This document shows, one piece after another, positions 1-19,467 of a stretch of 64,000 nt of DNA. The stretch is from Zingiber officinale (Eukaryota; Streptophyta; Magnoliopsida; Zingiberales; Zingiberaceae): the NCBI RefSeq assembly GCF_018446385.1, contig NC_055996.1, forward strand, positions 133,078,245 to 133,142,244, in the 5' to 3' direction. A program made the translations under genes and the position numbers. The notes beneath the pieces were generated by a model, which worked only from the letters and a program-made list of their open reading frames with translations, had not been told where the DNA came from and searched no databases. The number at the start of each line of letters is the position of its first letter. The first letter of the stretch is position 1.

Positions 1-757
1 TTGAATTTTTTCGGAAGCAATCAATTCTTTGATATTGTGAAATCTTACATCAATGTGTTTGGTTCTCGCATGATACACTTAATTCTTTTCCAAATAGATA
101 GCACTCTGCCTGTTGTATAATAACTTGACTTCACCTTACTGAACACCCAGTTCTCTGACCAACCATGTAAGTCATAAAATTTCTTTCATTGTTTTAGTTG
201 TTGCCATGTATTCTGATTCCGTAGTAGACAATGCAATAATAGATTGTATTATAGATTTTCAATAGATAGACCCTCTTGCCACAGTGAACATTTACTCTAT
301 AGTAGACCTTCTATCATTTATATCTCCTGCATAGTGTGCATCTACGTACCCAGCAACTGAAGGATCTTTTGGTTGTCTACTGAATATAATATTATAATTA
401 GTTGTAATTCTCAAGTATATGAAAACCCATTTCACTGCATCCTAATGTGGTCGACCAGAATTTGAGAGAAACTTGCTCACTATACTAACTGCTTGCGCAA
501 AAATTGGTCTTGTGCAAATTATGGCATATCTTAGATAACCAATTGCACTGACATAAGGAACCTTTGACATATTTTGGATCTCGTCATTCGTCTTTGAACA
601 TAGTATACTGGATAACTTGAAGTGATGCGCCAAGGTGTGTTCACCGACTTTGCATTCTTCATATTGAACATATCCAACACCTTTTCCATATAACTATATT
701 AAGACAACCATAATCTCTCTACAGCTCTATCCATGTGAATCTCCATCCTAGAAATCT
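1..757 (-). pseudogene. Ty1-copia reverse transcriptase C-terminus and RNase H (broken)
   Basis: Read on the minus strand, the translation carries the usual copia series: a segment like MEKVLDMFNMKNAKSVNTPL, then VPYVSAIGYLRYAIICTRP (about 490-570), then an RNase H region with AGYVDAHYAGD and ALSTTESEYMA (about 170-340). Stops interrupt it, for example near 440, 270 and 120. The end at about 757 is a clean switch from copia RT sequence to unrelated Ty3 sequence. It continues past the left edge of the window. Confidence 0.85.
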
Positions 758-899
758 TCTTGGTCTCGCCTCGGGAAGTATTGTTTCTATTTTCCTCTTC
801 CCGAGCGGACGGTCGGGACCGTTCTCTGGACGCACGGCGATTCTCCTGCCTTGGAGAACGATGCCGATCGGGAGTCTGTTGCTGCTGTGGCCTATCAGC

Positions 900-2075
900 T
901 CACGTCCGATCGGCTTCATGAGTTCTCTGTCGCCTGTCGACTGAGGGAGACCGTCGTCCGGCATTCCGGGGCACAGGATGAGCCACGAAGGGAAGACTTC
1001 GACAATCCCTTGTGTTGTGCGTATCCGTCCGGTGGAAGGAGCAGAACATCGGGGTCCATCTCTTCTTTGGCTTGGGCCGGGCGGCAGATACCTCTTGCAC
1101 ATGGGACTTGGCGTGGGGGGATCGGATTGCTTCGGCCCTTGGTCCTCTAGGAGGCTGATGAGCGGCGTGCTGTTTCCGCTCGGCAGGGGGAGCCCGCTCG
1201 GTTGGAGTTTCTTTTTTCCTGGCCGCTTGCGCTTCTTCCACGTTGATGTATTCGTTAGCCCGGTGTAGCATGTGATCGTAATCTCGGGGCGGCTTTCGGA
1301 TGAGTGATCGGAAAAAATCCCCATCCACTAGGCCTTGTGTGAAGGCGTTCATCATGGTTTCCGAAGTGGCCGTTGGAATATCCATTGCCACTTTGTTGAA
1401 CCGCTGGATGTAATCTCGGAGCGATTCACGGGCTTCTTGCTTGATGGCGAACAGGCTCACGCTCGTTTTCTGGTAGCGTCGGCTGCTTGCAAAATGGTGG
1501 AGGAAGGCCGTTCGGAAGTCCTTGAAGCTTGTGATGGATCCGTCCGGCAACCTCCGAAACCACCGTTAAGCCGATCCCGAGAGAGTGGTAAAAAAAACTC
1601 GGCACTTTACTCCATCTGTGTATTGATGGAGAGTAGCTGTGTTATCGAACTTACCCAGATGATCATCTGGGTCGGTTGTCCCATTATACTCGTCGATCGT
1701 CGGAGGCACGTAGTGCTTCGGCAGAGGATCTCGCAGAATAGCCTCTGAAAATTAGCGATTAATCCTCTCGGGTGATGCGTCCGCTCGGGGGGCTTTCCCC
1801 TTTCTGTCATCTCGTCTAGGCATTTCATCCGAAGAAGATCCCCTATCTCTATAAGCTGGTACGGCTTCAGGGGTGCGGAATAGGGCTCGATGAAATGCAA
1901 CGGTGGCCGGTGGTGCTTCCGCTCGACCACCAGACGCTGATGTTGCTTGCTGCTCCGGCCGCTCGGCTGTGGCTTTCTGTTTTTGCTCCACGAGCTTGGC
2001 GGCCCTTATCTCGATCAGAGCGTCGAGTTCCTCGTTCGAAAGCGTCACCATGTGTTGTCGTCCAGCCTCGTCCAT
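900..2075 (-). pseudogene. Ty3/gypsy gag polyprotein (broken)
   Basis: Gag starts near 2075 (MDEAGRQHMVTLSNEELDAL). It continues through the retrotransposon-gag core at about 1550-1240, with SITSFKDFRTAFLHHFASSR, then SLRDYIQRFNKVAMDI and HRANEYINVEE. It ends with a degenerate knuckle-like CSFHRTDTHNTRDC near 1010. At least two in-frame stops interrupt the frame, one after INR near 1752 and one after SGSA near 1576, so it cannot encode a full product. The gag core is the Retrotrans_gag type shared by Tat and Athila elements. Confidence 0.8.
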
Positions 2076-2108
2076 TGTTTCCGATCGGATGCAGGAGCGT
2101 TCCCACAG

Positions 2109-2120
2109 ACGGCGCCAAAT
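2109..2120 (-). other. Ty3 primer-binding site
   Basis: On the minus strand the LTR end is followed at once by ATTTGGCGCCGTCTGTGGGA. The TGGCGCC start is the common plant Ty3 primer site that pairs with a tRNA 3' end. It fixes the LTR boundary at 2121. Confidence 0.7.
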
Positions 2121-2903
2121 TGATCCTGTCCGAATGCTGAATCAACGGACGCTGGGCACGTGGCGCTCTCCGGGTTGCTGATGTAGATCTCCGGCTAGTC
2201 TCACGAAACTCCGGCGAACCTGCACAGAAGTCGGGCCGGGAAGGGGTTCCCGGCGGCGACCCTCCGACGCTCAAGTCAGGTAAGCAAGTGGTGGAAAAAG
2301 TAGCTCCAAAGCTTGTAGAACGCGTACCTCCGGCGAAGTCTGCGGCTCTTTATATAGAGCGGTGAAAGAGCTTCTACACGCCCACCGAGACGCGTACGTG
2401 TCCGCAGCCCATACCTCGGTATGTGTTTGTCAGAAAGCTTACCTGACGTCATACTGCAACAGTCCCATCGCGCCTTCGATGGGACAACAGGACACCCCGT
2501 TGACAGACTAGGAGTATGGCCTAGCCATACGACTTGACGGCTGTCAGCAAATGTTCCTGTCCCTATTTACCCACCGCCGGCCAGGACGTTCGTCCGGCCG
2601 GCTAGACGAAGAGCGCCGTCCGGACGGCCCTAATTCCCTGCGCCGGCCGGGCGGCGCACCCATTACGTTCTGCCTTCTCTTAGGCCTTTCGCTCGGTCAT
2701 TATTTACTGTTTCATTGAGCGTCGAAACCCCGATCCCTGTCAGGGCGCCTTTTACTATCAGATGTTTACTGGCAGACCGATCGGCCTGCCCTTTTCTCAT
2801 GAGTCCGGTCGGCTCACCCTTCTTCGACGGACCACCTGGCCCTTTGACCTCCACGGGGCATTGACCCCTCGTTAGGGGGTCCCGGGCTCTTACCACCGGA
2901 TCA
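2121..2903 (-). repeat. 5' LTR of the Tat-type fragment
   Basis: This 783-bp LTR begins TGATCC and ends GGATCA, a perfect 6-bp terminal inverted repeat that includes the standard TG/CA ends. The inner edge abuts the primer site. The outer edge at 2903 abuts copia integrase sequence. No partner LTR lies in the window, so age cannot be estimated. Confidence 0.75.
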
Positions 2904-2907
2904 ATGT

Positions 2908-3960
2908 TCATACTTTCTTTGATACTTTGCCTTCTAGTGCTGCAATTAGTGATCTATTAATGAGATAATATGTCATGTTAACTGTTTCTGTCCAGAAATT
3001 TTTTGCTAGTCTTGCATTTAGTCTGAGACATTTTATCTTTTTAATGATTGTCTTATTCAACCTTTTCGTCATCCCATTATGTTGAGATGTGCTACAAATC
3101 GATAAATATCTCATTATCCTATGTTGCTCTTAAAATTTCTAAAATTTTGAATCTGTATACTCAATCCTATTGTCTGACTTAAAGCATGTGATCTTCTTTC
3201 CGGTTTGGTTCTCTACTTCAATTTTCTATAATTTAAACTTTGTAAAAGTTTTTGACTTATGACACATAAAGTATACCTAGATCTTTCATAAGTAATCATC
3301 AGTAAAACTCACAAAATATAAGTGCCCTCAACGTGATATTATACTGGCTGGTTCCCAGAGATTCGTATATATATAGTCTAGAATCTCCTCCATCTTGTTT
3401 GTTGCCGTTTTAAATTGCACTTTGCTCTGTTTTCCAATAATATAGAATTTGCAGAATTCAAGTTTGCATGTCTTAACACCTCTCATCAAATCTCTCTTGT
3501 GAAGTTTTAGCATCCCACGTTCACCCATATGCCCTAGCCACATATGCTACAAGATAGTACTGTCTGATTCAAATTCCATCGAGGCGACTCCACCTACAAT
3601 TGTAGTTCCCATCAACTTATAGATGCTTTCTGCTAACTTTTATCCTTTCATTACCGTCAAAGCTCTCTTGCTGGCCTTCATCATCCCGCTTACTATTTGT
3701 AACTACAACTAATCTCATCTAGTGTGTATAGTGAAATCAAGTTTTTCCTTAAATCTGGTATATATTTAACATCACATAGGGTTCTGATCACACCATCAAA
3801 TATCTTGATTCTGACGTTTCTTATGTCAATAACTTTGAATGATGCATTATTTCCTATCAATATTGAATCAGAATCCACTGCCCTATAGATATCAAACAAC
3901 TTTTTGTTTGGAGTCGTGTGATATGAACATGTAGAGTCTAAAATCCAAGCATCCGTCAGT
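2908..3960 (-). pseudogene. Ty1-copia protease, GAG-pre-integrase and integrase (broken)
   Basis: From right to left, 3693-3960 reads as the aspartic protease region (WILDSTCSYHTT, then YRAVDSDSILIGNNASFKV and IPDLRKNLISLYTLD). 3328-3543 is the GAG-pre-integrase part (WLGHMGERGMLKLHKRDLM, then FKTATNKMEEILDY). 2908-3114 is the end of the integrase core (TSQHNGMTKRLN, then FWTETVNMTYYLINRS). The frame is interrupted between these blocks. The left end is cut by the Ty3 LTR at 2903. Confidence 0.85.
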
Positions 3961-4830
3961 TACTCCGAGCTTGACATAACTGATAGCATATTTCCATCAC
4001 CGCTCTCTAAATTTTCTTTTTCAACTATGTTTGGAGACTTTGTTGAACTACCTTTGTTCTTTGCAACATGTTTCTTTATCTGTAGACAATTTCTCTTCAT
4101 ATGACCTTTGCCTTTATACTCATAACACGTGATCACATTCTTCCTTCTCGACTTAGAACGAGCCTTGTTGTCATTACCAGATCTATGTTGAGATTTGCTC
4201 TTACCATACTTTTGGTTGCTATTTACCACAAGTCCTTGAGAAACTTCATCTTTTGTTTTCTTCCTTTGGTGAAAATCTAACAACGCACCTGTGATCTCTT
4301 CCAATTTAAGAGTTTCCTTATTCCACATTAAAATAGTAACTAAATTCTTATTCGTAGGAAATGAAAGTAGAGAATTCAAAAACATCGGCACCTTGTCTTC
4401 GACTTTGATCTTTACATCAATTTGCTTCAGATCGCTCATAATCTGGTTAAAGACGTTGATGTGTTAGCTTAAATTGATTCTTTTTGTCATTTTCATTCTG
4501 AATAATTTTTGCTTAAGATATAACTTGTTTGTTAATGATTTTAATATGTACCATCTTTCCAACTTTTGGCAAATTGACACTGGTGACTCCTCATCCATGA
4601 CATGGTATATCATATCATCGTAAGACAAAACCTGATTGTTACCACTGCCTTCATATGAAGTTCTTCTCAATTTGATCTCTCCATGCTTTCTGGTTTCCTT
4701 TCTCATAACGCTTTCACCATGTCTTGTTGCACAACAAGTTCTTGATCATTTTTTGCCATAATCTGAAGTTTCCGGTTTCGTCAAACTTCACAGAAGTCGT
4801 CCCTGACATGTTGAAAAAATTCACCAAAGC
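3960..4830 (-). pseudogene. Ty1-copia gag with zinc knuckle (broken)
   Basis: Two open stretches (4464-4706 and 3960-4439) form a copia gag. The second has the UBN2-like LLSFPTNKNLVTILMWN and a CCHC knuckle of the form CYEYKGKGHMKRNC (about 4095-4135). The parts are in different frames with a stop between them. The region directly follows the primer site, as expected. Confidence 0.75.
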
Positions 4831-4833
4831 TTC

Positions 4834-4845
4834 GTTCTGATACCA
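4834..4845 (-). other. Copia primer-binding site (initiator Met tRNA)
   Basis: The minus strand reads TGGTATCAGAAC two bases after the LTR end, close to the canonical TGGTATCAGAGC that pairs with initiator methionine tRNA. It marks the direction of the element and the inner LTR edge. Confidence 0.85.
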
Positions 4846-4847
4846 AT

Positions 4848-5275
4848 TGTTGCGCAAAGAGAGGGGCAACACCTCTCAACCTTTAACGTAAAAGAAGAGA
4901 AAGAGATAAACAGAAATCGCATGGAGCAACAAGACAAAGACGCATAAAAGGAGCAAACACGAGGAGGAGGAAGAAGAAGAGTTACCATAGTTCGGTGGCG
5001 TACCTACTCCTTTAAAACGGTTAAAGTTTTATTAAAATTTTCTCTACTCAAGAGAATCACATTCAACAATTCTCATAATTGTACAATAGATTTACAATGA
5101 TCCCTATAAATAGTGTATAAATTTCATACCTGATAAAATTTTAACAAATTTCTATTATGAAAAATCGTAACAGAATTTTGTTATGAAAAATTATAATAAA
5201 ATTTTATTATATAAAACCATAATAAAATTTTATTACAAAAAATTTTAACATATTTTTTCTATAATATTTTTCACA
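4848..5275 (-). repeat. 5' LTR of the copia element
   Basis: This 428-bp AT-rich LTR starts (minus strand) TGTGAAAAAT and ends GCGCAACA, two bases from the primer site. The outer edge is inferred from the TG/CA rule and could differ by a few bases, because the matching LTR is outside the window. Confidence 0.65.
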
Positions 5276-5703
5276 TTGATCTTTAATTAAATATAAGTTC
5301 CCGTTCTGTTATTGTGTTAGTCATGGGAAATTTGTTTCCTTCAATGAATAAACTGATTCAATTCTCCCTCTGTTTTACTTTTCTTGCCACCTGGTGCAGT
5401 GATCTTTCACATGTCTCGGTATGCCACGGTGCGAATTCAATGACCAGTAATAATCATCCTAACCTTTGTTTTTTCCTTGGCGGAGGAGAAACAAGCGAAG
5501 CTTGACGAAGCTCCCTTTCATGTCTCATGGATATCGGTGGCGCCGCGCTTCCGTTGGCTGAGTCAATGGCGTCTCAATGTCGTGGCGGTAGCTCTCGCCA
5601 CGGCTTGTGATCCCAAGAGTCCCTTCTCAATTCCAACTCCTTCACCTTTCCATCCATCATCAATGCGTGCCAACTTCGTCAAAAGTTATCTAAGTATAGC
5701 CTT

Positions 5704-5734
<31 letters not shown>

Positions 5735-6406
5735 TTCAGATATTTAATTCTTCACATCAATTAATCTGGAAGGTAGGAGTAACTTCGAAAGCGTGGACTG
5801 CTCGTGTTAGATATTTTTTTTCTTAATATTATAATTTAATCTCTATCCTAAAAAAATAAAAATTTATTAGCATAATTAAGAGTTAAAAAAAAATCACCAT
5901 TTCAACAGCTGTAAGAGGTGTTCCCCTGCACCTTTCCCAGTTGTAGCCTAGCTAAAAATACTATAGATATATATAATTTTTTATATATAATCCGCCTTAA
6001 CGAAATTTACCCTGAATGCCTGATTAATTTTGGAGTTAATTTTGGCATACGTTTGATACTTGTTTTAGCAAATCGTTCAGCGAAATAACTTGATGAATTA
6101 AATAATTGGCCAACGGTAAAATCTGATCTTATCTCAGCTGAGTTTTAAACCGTGATACTGCATGCATCCACCAAACAGTGCCAGAGGGCAAATAAAATAT
6201 TATTTATCGGTTGAAGGGAAGCTATTGATATTTGCTTAAATGGGCCGTCAGTCCTTGTGGCCCGTAATTTTAGGCAGTTGAAAGGGTTGCCGTCCTTTAC
6301 GTGCTGTGTAGTTACTTCATTGCTTTTGCTCCTTCCGTCGCCGCCGTCGTCGTCGTGCTCCGTGATCTTGTCTGGGAATCTTGAGATCGCGCAGGGCTCG
6401 TAGGAG
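5276..6406. other. Upstream region of SDH1, no gene seen
   Basis: AT-rich intergenic DNA leading to the SDH1 start. It holds a perfect AT dinucleotide run at about 5707-5733. I see no convincing TATA box close to the start codon. Short open frames on both strands have no recognisable content. Confidence 0.6.
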
Positions 6407-13836
<7,430 letters not shown>

Positions 13837-14860
13837 GCTTGTATGGATTCCCACATGTATGGTGTTCCTAAACTGATTGAGTTTTTAATAATGGAACAAT
13901 CTTCTTTTTTTTTTTTTTGTTGTAATTCGTCAGAGAAATCCTGATATGTATGGACTACATTCGAACCGTCTCAAATGAGGCTCAACTTTGTAATTTGACT
14001 CAATTGAGGATCAACTGCATGAATAAATTCTGTAGGTTGGACTAATTTTCCCCAATTGTTGTTCAATGTAATCAAATATGTTTAATAAATTTGCCATTTA
14101 GTTTGTGAAATTCTTTTTTATTCACTTTATTTTTATTAAAAAAATCTCGGTCGTAAGGAAAACAGCAGCATACGTTTTAATTTTAAGTACACATCGCACT
14201 GTAAGCGTACTTGAATACAAATTAATCAGTATTTTATTATTTCTAATACCTAAAGTGCGGATACAAAAGATTTTGATCAAAAGTTTTAAAGATTTAAAGA
14301 GAACTCGAGTGTTAATTCCCAAGCAACGATGGTTTTGGTGCGAAGGTAAATGGGCGGATGGGTTTTTAGGGTTTGATTTTCATGCCGCACAAATAAATAT
14401 GTGTAGTGATAGATTCACTATTGGTTCCCTAATATCAGTGCCAGATTATCAGTTTCTAAGAATATTTTTTTTTTTAGTTTTAGTTGGATTTGATAAATAG
14501 AACTCTGAGTTTTTTATTTTTGGTGGGTCATATTAAAACTAATTATTAATTTTTTAAATATGATTTAATTAGTTTTTTAGCCGTTTTTTGGTGAAATGTT
14601 GATTTTCAGACCTTCGATTTTCAAACGTTAATTGCTTTTTTGAACGTTGGTTTTTGCGAACGGTATTTTTTTTTCTCTAACAGTCATCAATTTTAGATTA
14701 TATATATATCTATACTGCCTTATAAAATGTTCTCATTCATCCTACCTCTATTCTTTTTTTTTTAATCTATTCTATCCTTTATTCTTTTAAAATGGATCCA
14801 AATTATAACGGTATCCTTAGCATAGTCAATGTCTTAGCATAGTCAATATATTACGACATC
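13837..14860. other. SDH1 3' flank, no gene seen
   Basis: AT-rich DNA holding the SDH1 3' UTR and poly(A) signals, then low-complexity sequence. Open frames at 14105-14500 (both strands) are AT-rich and lack any recognisable domain. Confidence 0.55.
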
Positions 14861-15725
14861 ATGAAATGCATGATCGCTATCCGTCAATTGACGTGTGAAT
14901 CCCCTGCCGACATTTGTGATGAATATCTATGCATGGGTGAAACAACTACTCTAGATTGTTTGGTCAACTTTTGTCAGTGTGTGATTGAAGTATTTGGGTC
15001 ACAATACTTAAGAAGATCTAATGTACAGGTCTTCTTTGGTATGTTGGATAGCTTTGTTTGTATACATTGGGAATGGAGAAATTGCCCTGTTGCTTAGAAA
15101 AACTAATTTACTCTAGACGATTATGGGGTCCCAACAATTGTCCTTAAAGTGGTTGCATCTATAGACTTATGGATATGACATGTTTTTTTTGGAATCGCAA
15201 TGTCACGTAACGATATCAATGTGCTTAACAAATCATCTTTATTCAACGAAGTTCTACAAGGAACTACATCGGAGATTAATTTTATAATAAATGACATGCA
15301 ATATATAAAAGAATACTATTTAACTGATGGGATTTACTTAGAATGAGCTATTTCGTTAAGAGCTTTATGTGCTCCTAAGATTTCAAGAGAAAAATGTTCA
15401 AACAAAGACAAGAAGCTAAAAAAGAGCATCAACCGAGTATTTGGAGTGCTCCAATCTCGTTAGACAATGATTAGAAGTCTTTGGTATAAGAATAACTTGA
15501 AGCATATCATGTATATATGTATTATTTTACATAACATGATTATTGAGAACGAGGAGATATAGTAAGCAATTGGTCAAATGATGAAAAAGATCCTCCGACA
15601 TAGATATTTTAGAGCTCTCTATCTAAGAGTTTGAAGAATATCTTCAAAGAAACTGCGAGCTACGTGATAATCAAATACATCATCAACTTTAAACTGACTT
15701 TGTTAAGCATATTTAAACATGCTAC
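14861..15725 (+). pseudogene. PIF/Harbinger-type transposase (HARBI1-like) remnant
   Basis: The first stretch (14861-15097) matches the start of plant PIF/Harbinger transposases: AIRQLTCESPADICDEYLCMG, then FCQCVIEVFGSQYLRR and a degenerate CIHWEWRNCP. Later frames supply DLWIWHVFFG and SRNDINVLNKSSLFNEVL (about 15160-15255), YYLTDGIY (about 15315), RVFGVLQSR (about 15440), and YICIILHNMIIENEE (about 15515-15555). Stops and frame changes separate them, so the gene is dead. I could not place terminal inverted repeats with confidence. Confidence 0.8.
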
Positions 15726-16661
15726 TAAGTGCGATCAATAAAAGATTATTTTTATAAATTATTTGTAATAATTTATTATTTAATGTTGTATTTCTTATTT
15801 TAATAGTGTGACTATTATCAAATAATTAAGGTTTCTTTTAATATGTGAATTATTGAGGGTGGAGCCCATAAAAGTTGTAGGTTTTTTTTTTTTTTTTTAT
15901 AGAGATGAGTAAGATTTTTTTACTTTTGATAAGACAAACCTCACTTGTTGAATTTTCTCTGTTTGGAGATGCAGTATATTTATGATCTTTTGGTCCATTT
16001 AATATTTTGATTCGACAAGGATAAATATTAATTTAATTATCTGTATATTATTATTTTTTTTTTTCCTTTTTCTTTTGGATTCCTGGTTGATAAGAGTGTA
16101 ATTCAGCCCAGACAAGTTTAAATGTACTTAAGCCTTTTCATTTTTTTTTATCAAGCTCTCAATTAATAATAAACACACATTATTATTTTTATTTTAAGGA
16201 TATTATAAAAATGTACACAATTGTTATATTTTTATTAAAAAATTATTATTATTATTTATATAAATTAAATAAATAAATTTATTTATAAATTGTTCATCAC
16301 TTTTATTCAGCTTCGACTTAGAATGGAGTTCATTAATGTTCAAATTTATTTATTTTATATTTTCTTACTATATGAAAAGAATTTGTTTTATGTAATTTTT
16401 TTTAAAACAATAAAAAATGGAATTGAAATATTACTATAATTTAATTGGTCATCTCTGGCTCTGAGTTAAATTGATATAATAAATATTTTATCAGTTGAGT
16501 TCCATTATTTATATTAAAATGAAGTTATATCAATATTACCTTTTAATTTATATAATAAATATTTTATCAGTTTTGACGAGCTTATTTGAGCGTAAAAACG
16601 GCATTTTCATATACCACGTTCCTAAGTTTTTAAAATTTTAAAATAGCGCATCACATTCAAA
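15726..16661. other. AT-rich spacer
   Basis: Very AT-rich, with T-runs near 15880 and 16050. No gene, RNA gene or clear element recognised. Confidence 0.5.
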
Positions 16662-17145
16662 TAGGGGTGAATTTTTTGATGTTTAAGTTTGACTCGTTTA
16701 TAATTGAGTCGAGCTCGAGTTTTATTTAACAAATATATTCATGGCTCACTAGCTTATTCGAGCTTTTATCGAACCTAAACGAGCTTAATAAATATAAATT
16801 ATATATTTAAATATTCATTAAAAATTAAATTATATATTTTAAAAAATTATAATATTCTTGTTAAAATTTATAATTTTATTCTAATAAATAAATTTAATAT
16901 ATTTGTCTATGTTTTTCATAAGTAGAGTGTAAAATCTATAAATTCAATATCAAAACTATTATTTTTTTTATTTAAAAATTGATTCATGAGCTTAACGAAC
17001 ATGTTCACGAGCTAACGAGTCGAATATTGTGAAACTTGAGTTTGGTTTGTTTATCTTAACGAACCTAATTAAACGAGCTCAAACGAACTTTTATCGAATC
17101 AAGATTCGAATAGTTCATGAGCAGCTTGACTCGTTTACCCCCCTA
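16662..17145 (-). mobile_element. 484-bp hAT-like MITE, copy 1
   Basis: The element starts TAGGGGTGAA and ends TTACCCCCCTA, and is flanked by perfect 8-bp duplications CATTCAAA (16654-16661 and 17146-17153). The ends are rich in TCGAG and GAGCTC motifs and the centre is AT-rich. It has no coding capacity. The minus strand aligns end to end with the element at 23563-24068. An 8-bp duplication fits hAT transposition. Confidence 0.8.
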
Positions 17146-18000
17146 CATTCAAAGAGCACATGATTTTATTTTTGTTAAAAAAACATATAATAAAGATCAC
17201 GTAACCTAGATAGTTGCATGACCTAACCACTTGACACAGGCAGCCACATACTGACAATTATAGGCCCGTTGAACTCAATTTTATTATGTTTAAATTTATT
17301 AATTGAGTCAAATTAAATTAAATCTAAAATGGAATAAATCATTTAAAATGATTATTTAATTTGAGTTTGATTTGTTTAGATTTATCAAATTCTCAATTAA
17401 AATTTATTTAATTATTTAAATTTTTTATATTTTAAATCTGTTTCATTGATTATTAAATTTGATAATATAAAACTATTTGTTCTTTTGATAAATTTCTTTA
17501 TTTATTTAGTATAACAAGATGTATGTATATATTCAAGTTTATTTATTTAATTTAATAAATTATTTGATACGGGATGTAATTCAGGAGATAACGTAATAGT
17601 TAAAGGTGATAAATTTTAAATTTATTTTTTAAGAAAATAAACCCCAAGGAATTTGAATCTCGCTCCCGCAAAGTTATCACCCGACGTCAGGTTGTTTCCA
17701 CGGTTTTGAGTAAAAGGTAATTAGTTCCTGAAGGTGGGTGTAGATACTTCAGAGTACAGCGTATTAAAGAAGATCCTACCCCTTTTTAAAAGTAATAATC
17801 GATTTAAAATCCATCAAAAAGGAAGATTTGAAGAGTCGTCGCCCTACAAGTGATTGCTTCTGTTTTCTCCAACGCTGTTGTTAGCCACAATTAATCCACA
17901 TCCACATTCACAAACAACTTCTGCATCCGGTCAAAGAAGTGTTTACCTGACTCCATAATCTTTCTCAACAATTTACAATATCTTTATTGCAATAATCTTA
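17146..18000. other. Intergenic AT-rich DNA
   Basis: No gene recognised. The stretch at 17580-17760 has mixed composition and could be a decayed repeat, but I cannot name it. Confidence 0.4.
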
Positions 18001-18340
18001 AATTGACAAACATGCCTTGTGGGTTGTCACGACTAATTAATCTTCCAAGTTTATCTTTCTGCGGTTAGAACTGGCGCATGCTCAATTATTGAGCTTGAAG
18101 ATTTGAAGCTTCATGGAGAAATGACAATTAGAGAAATGGTCTATTAGTTCTCATGATGACTATCAGTTGTTCCTTTCACTGCAGTGGCTTCCTAGAATCC
18201 AACGTCTTTCTTTATATTACTGCAGTGAGAGACTACTACTCTCGTGTTGGTAGACTGACTTCTCTTTCTACTCTCCGAGTGAGGTGGATGTAGAACACGG
18301 AGTAGAAGTTCTATAATATTTACATAATTCAAATAAATTT
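18000..18340 (+). pseudogene. NBS-LRR resistance-gene fragment (LRR part)
   Basis: Short blocks in more than one frame resemble the LRR start of CC-NBS-LRR proteins: PCGLSRLINLPSLSF (about 18011-18056), CSIIELEDLKLHGEMTIRE (about 18078-18135), LQWLPRIQRLSLYYCSERLL (about 18180-18238), and VEHGVEVL (about 18290). Stops and frame changes lie between them, and no NB-ARC motifs (P-loop, GLPL, MHD) are visible nearby. A short decayed gene fragment is the best reading, though the match is brief. Confidence 0.45.
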
Positions 18341-19467
18341 CTTTGTGTTCTTGGTGGAATTAACTTGTAAAAAAAAAGTTATTTCACTACTTTTAATTGC
18401 TATGAAAGTTCAAGGTTAATGGCATTAATTCAATCATGATTAACAAGACATGACTTCTTTCCTATCAACTTAAGCATTTGGGTAATCAATCATCTAAACT
18501 ACATCTTATTGGTTGTTGAGATCCATGTATGTGGATTATTCTCTATACCCATTAGGAAAATCTGCAGTCGTACTCTCTGATGACTGCTGGATTATCATAA
18601 TACTCTGCTTGTTTATATTATATCTTTCTTTAAAACTGTTTCTTTAAGTCATTTTTTCTGCTTGTTATTTATCTGACATTTTTTATAGGACTGAAAGTGC
18701 CTTTGGGTGGTTTTTCCTATTCTACTTGGTAAGTCTTTTGTTTACTCGATTTTATACTTTACCATTTGTTTAAGGTAATCAGCAAAGGGAACGTTAGGAT
18801 GTGTCAACTCTTGTAATCTTCTGAATAAAATGAAGTACTTGTGCAAGCTTTTGTTGGAGTTTTAACAGTAGTTCTATGATTCTTTCAGCCAAAGAAACAG
18901 AAGAATTTATTTGATTCTTTTATATGTTCATTTTGTTTTCGGCAAGTATACAGGTACTTCAGAGGCAGTGGGAAAGAAGCAGAGATGAAGAGGGAGCCTG
19001 CTCGAGGAGGTCTGGTACTAAGAAACTTCACAGTGTGATGCAATGGTAAAATACTTAAAACAACAAATAAGAGGAATACTCGAAGAACAAATAAGAGGAT
19101 CAAAATTCAAATAGAGATCGGCCTCCGAGTTGAGTAGTTAGTTTTTTACTGTAACATCTCATAACTTTGCAAGAATTCAGAGATTTCCTAGGCAAATCAT
19201 TCATTTTGAAGACAATAATTTGAAACTACTACATTGTTATATAATACACATCCTTCAATCCTCTGAAGATGTATCAATCATAGAGAGTAGAGTTGGGAAG
19301 AAGGCAAGATTCCAATATAATTTCATATGCCCATAGCTCTGTTATAAAGATTGTTTACAATCAAGAACGTTTACCGATCACTTGATCGCCCTAAAACAAA
19401 TAACATGCTAATGAATATAGGAAACAAATAGTGTGAAGAACACTAATACAAATGTGGACTGCCTGTA
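18341..19467. other. 3' flank of NDA, no gene seen
   Basis: Non-coding. A frame at 18885-19103 (minus) is hydrophobic and T-rich but has no recognisable content. The last 100 bases or so are probably the NDA 3' UTR. Confidence 0.5.

Larger units (their letters stand above)
757..2903 (-). mobile_element. Truncated Ty3/gypsy (Tat-type) element: one LTR plus gag
   Basis: This has a single LTR (2121-2903), an adjacent primer site and a gag region, all on the minus strand, and then stops abruptly at about 757 against copia RT. There is no protease, RT or integrase and no second LTR. The primer site and gag type fit the Tat lineage of non-chromodomain plant Ty3 elements. The higher GC content and intact motifs contrast with the AT-rich copia around it. 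Confidence 0.8.
1..5275 (-). mobile_element. Decayed Ty1-copia LTR retrotransposon, nested with a Ty3 fragment
   Basis: Minus-strand copia pieces lie in the expected order from right to left: 5' LTR, initiator-Met primer site, gag with zinc knuckle, protease, GAG-pre-integrase and integrase, then RT/RNase H at the left edge. All are broken by stops and frameshifts. A Tat-type Ty3 fragment (757-2903) sits between integrase and RT. About a kilobase of copia coding (integrase C-terminus and most of RT) is missing, so insertion was probably followed by a deletion. The 3' LTR would lie left of the window. Confidence 0.85.

Noticed and set aside
4834-4845. tRNA gene
   Set aside because: The tRNA-like sequences at 4834, 2109 and 51940 are retrotransposon primer sites only 12 or so bases long. 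I found no full tRNA cloverleaf.
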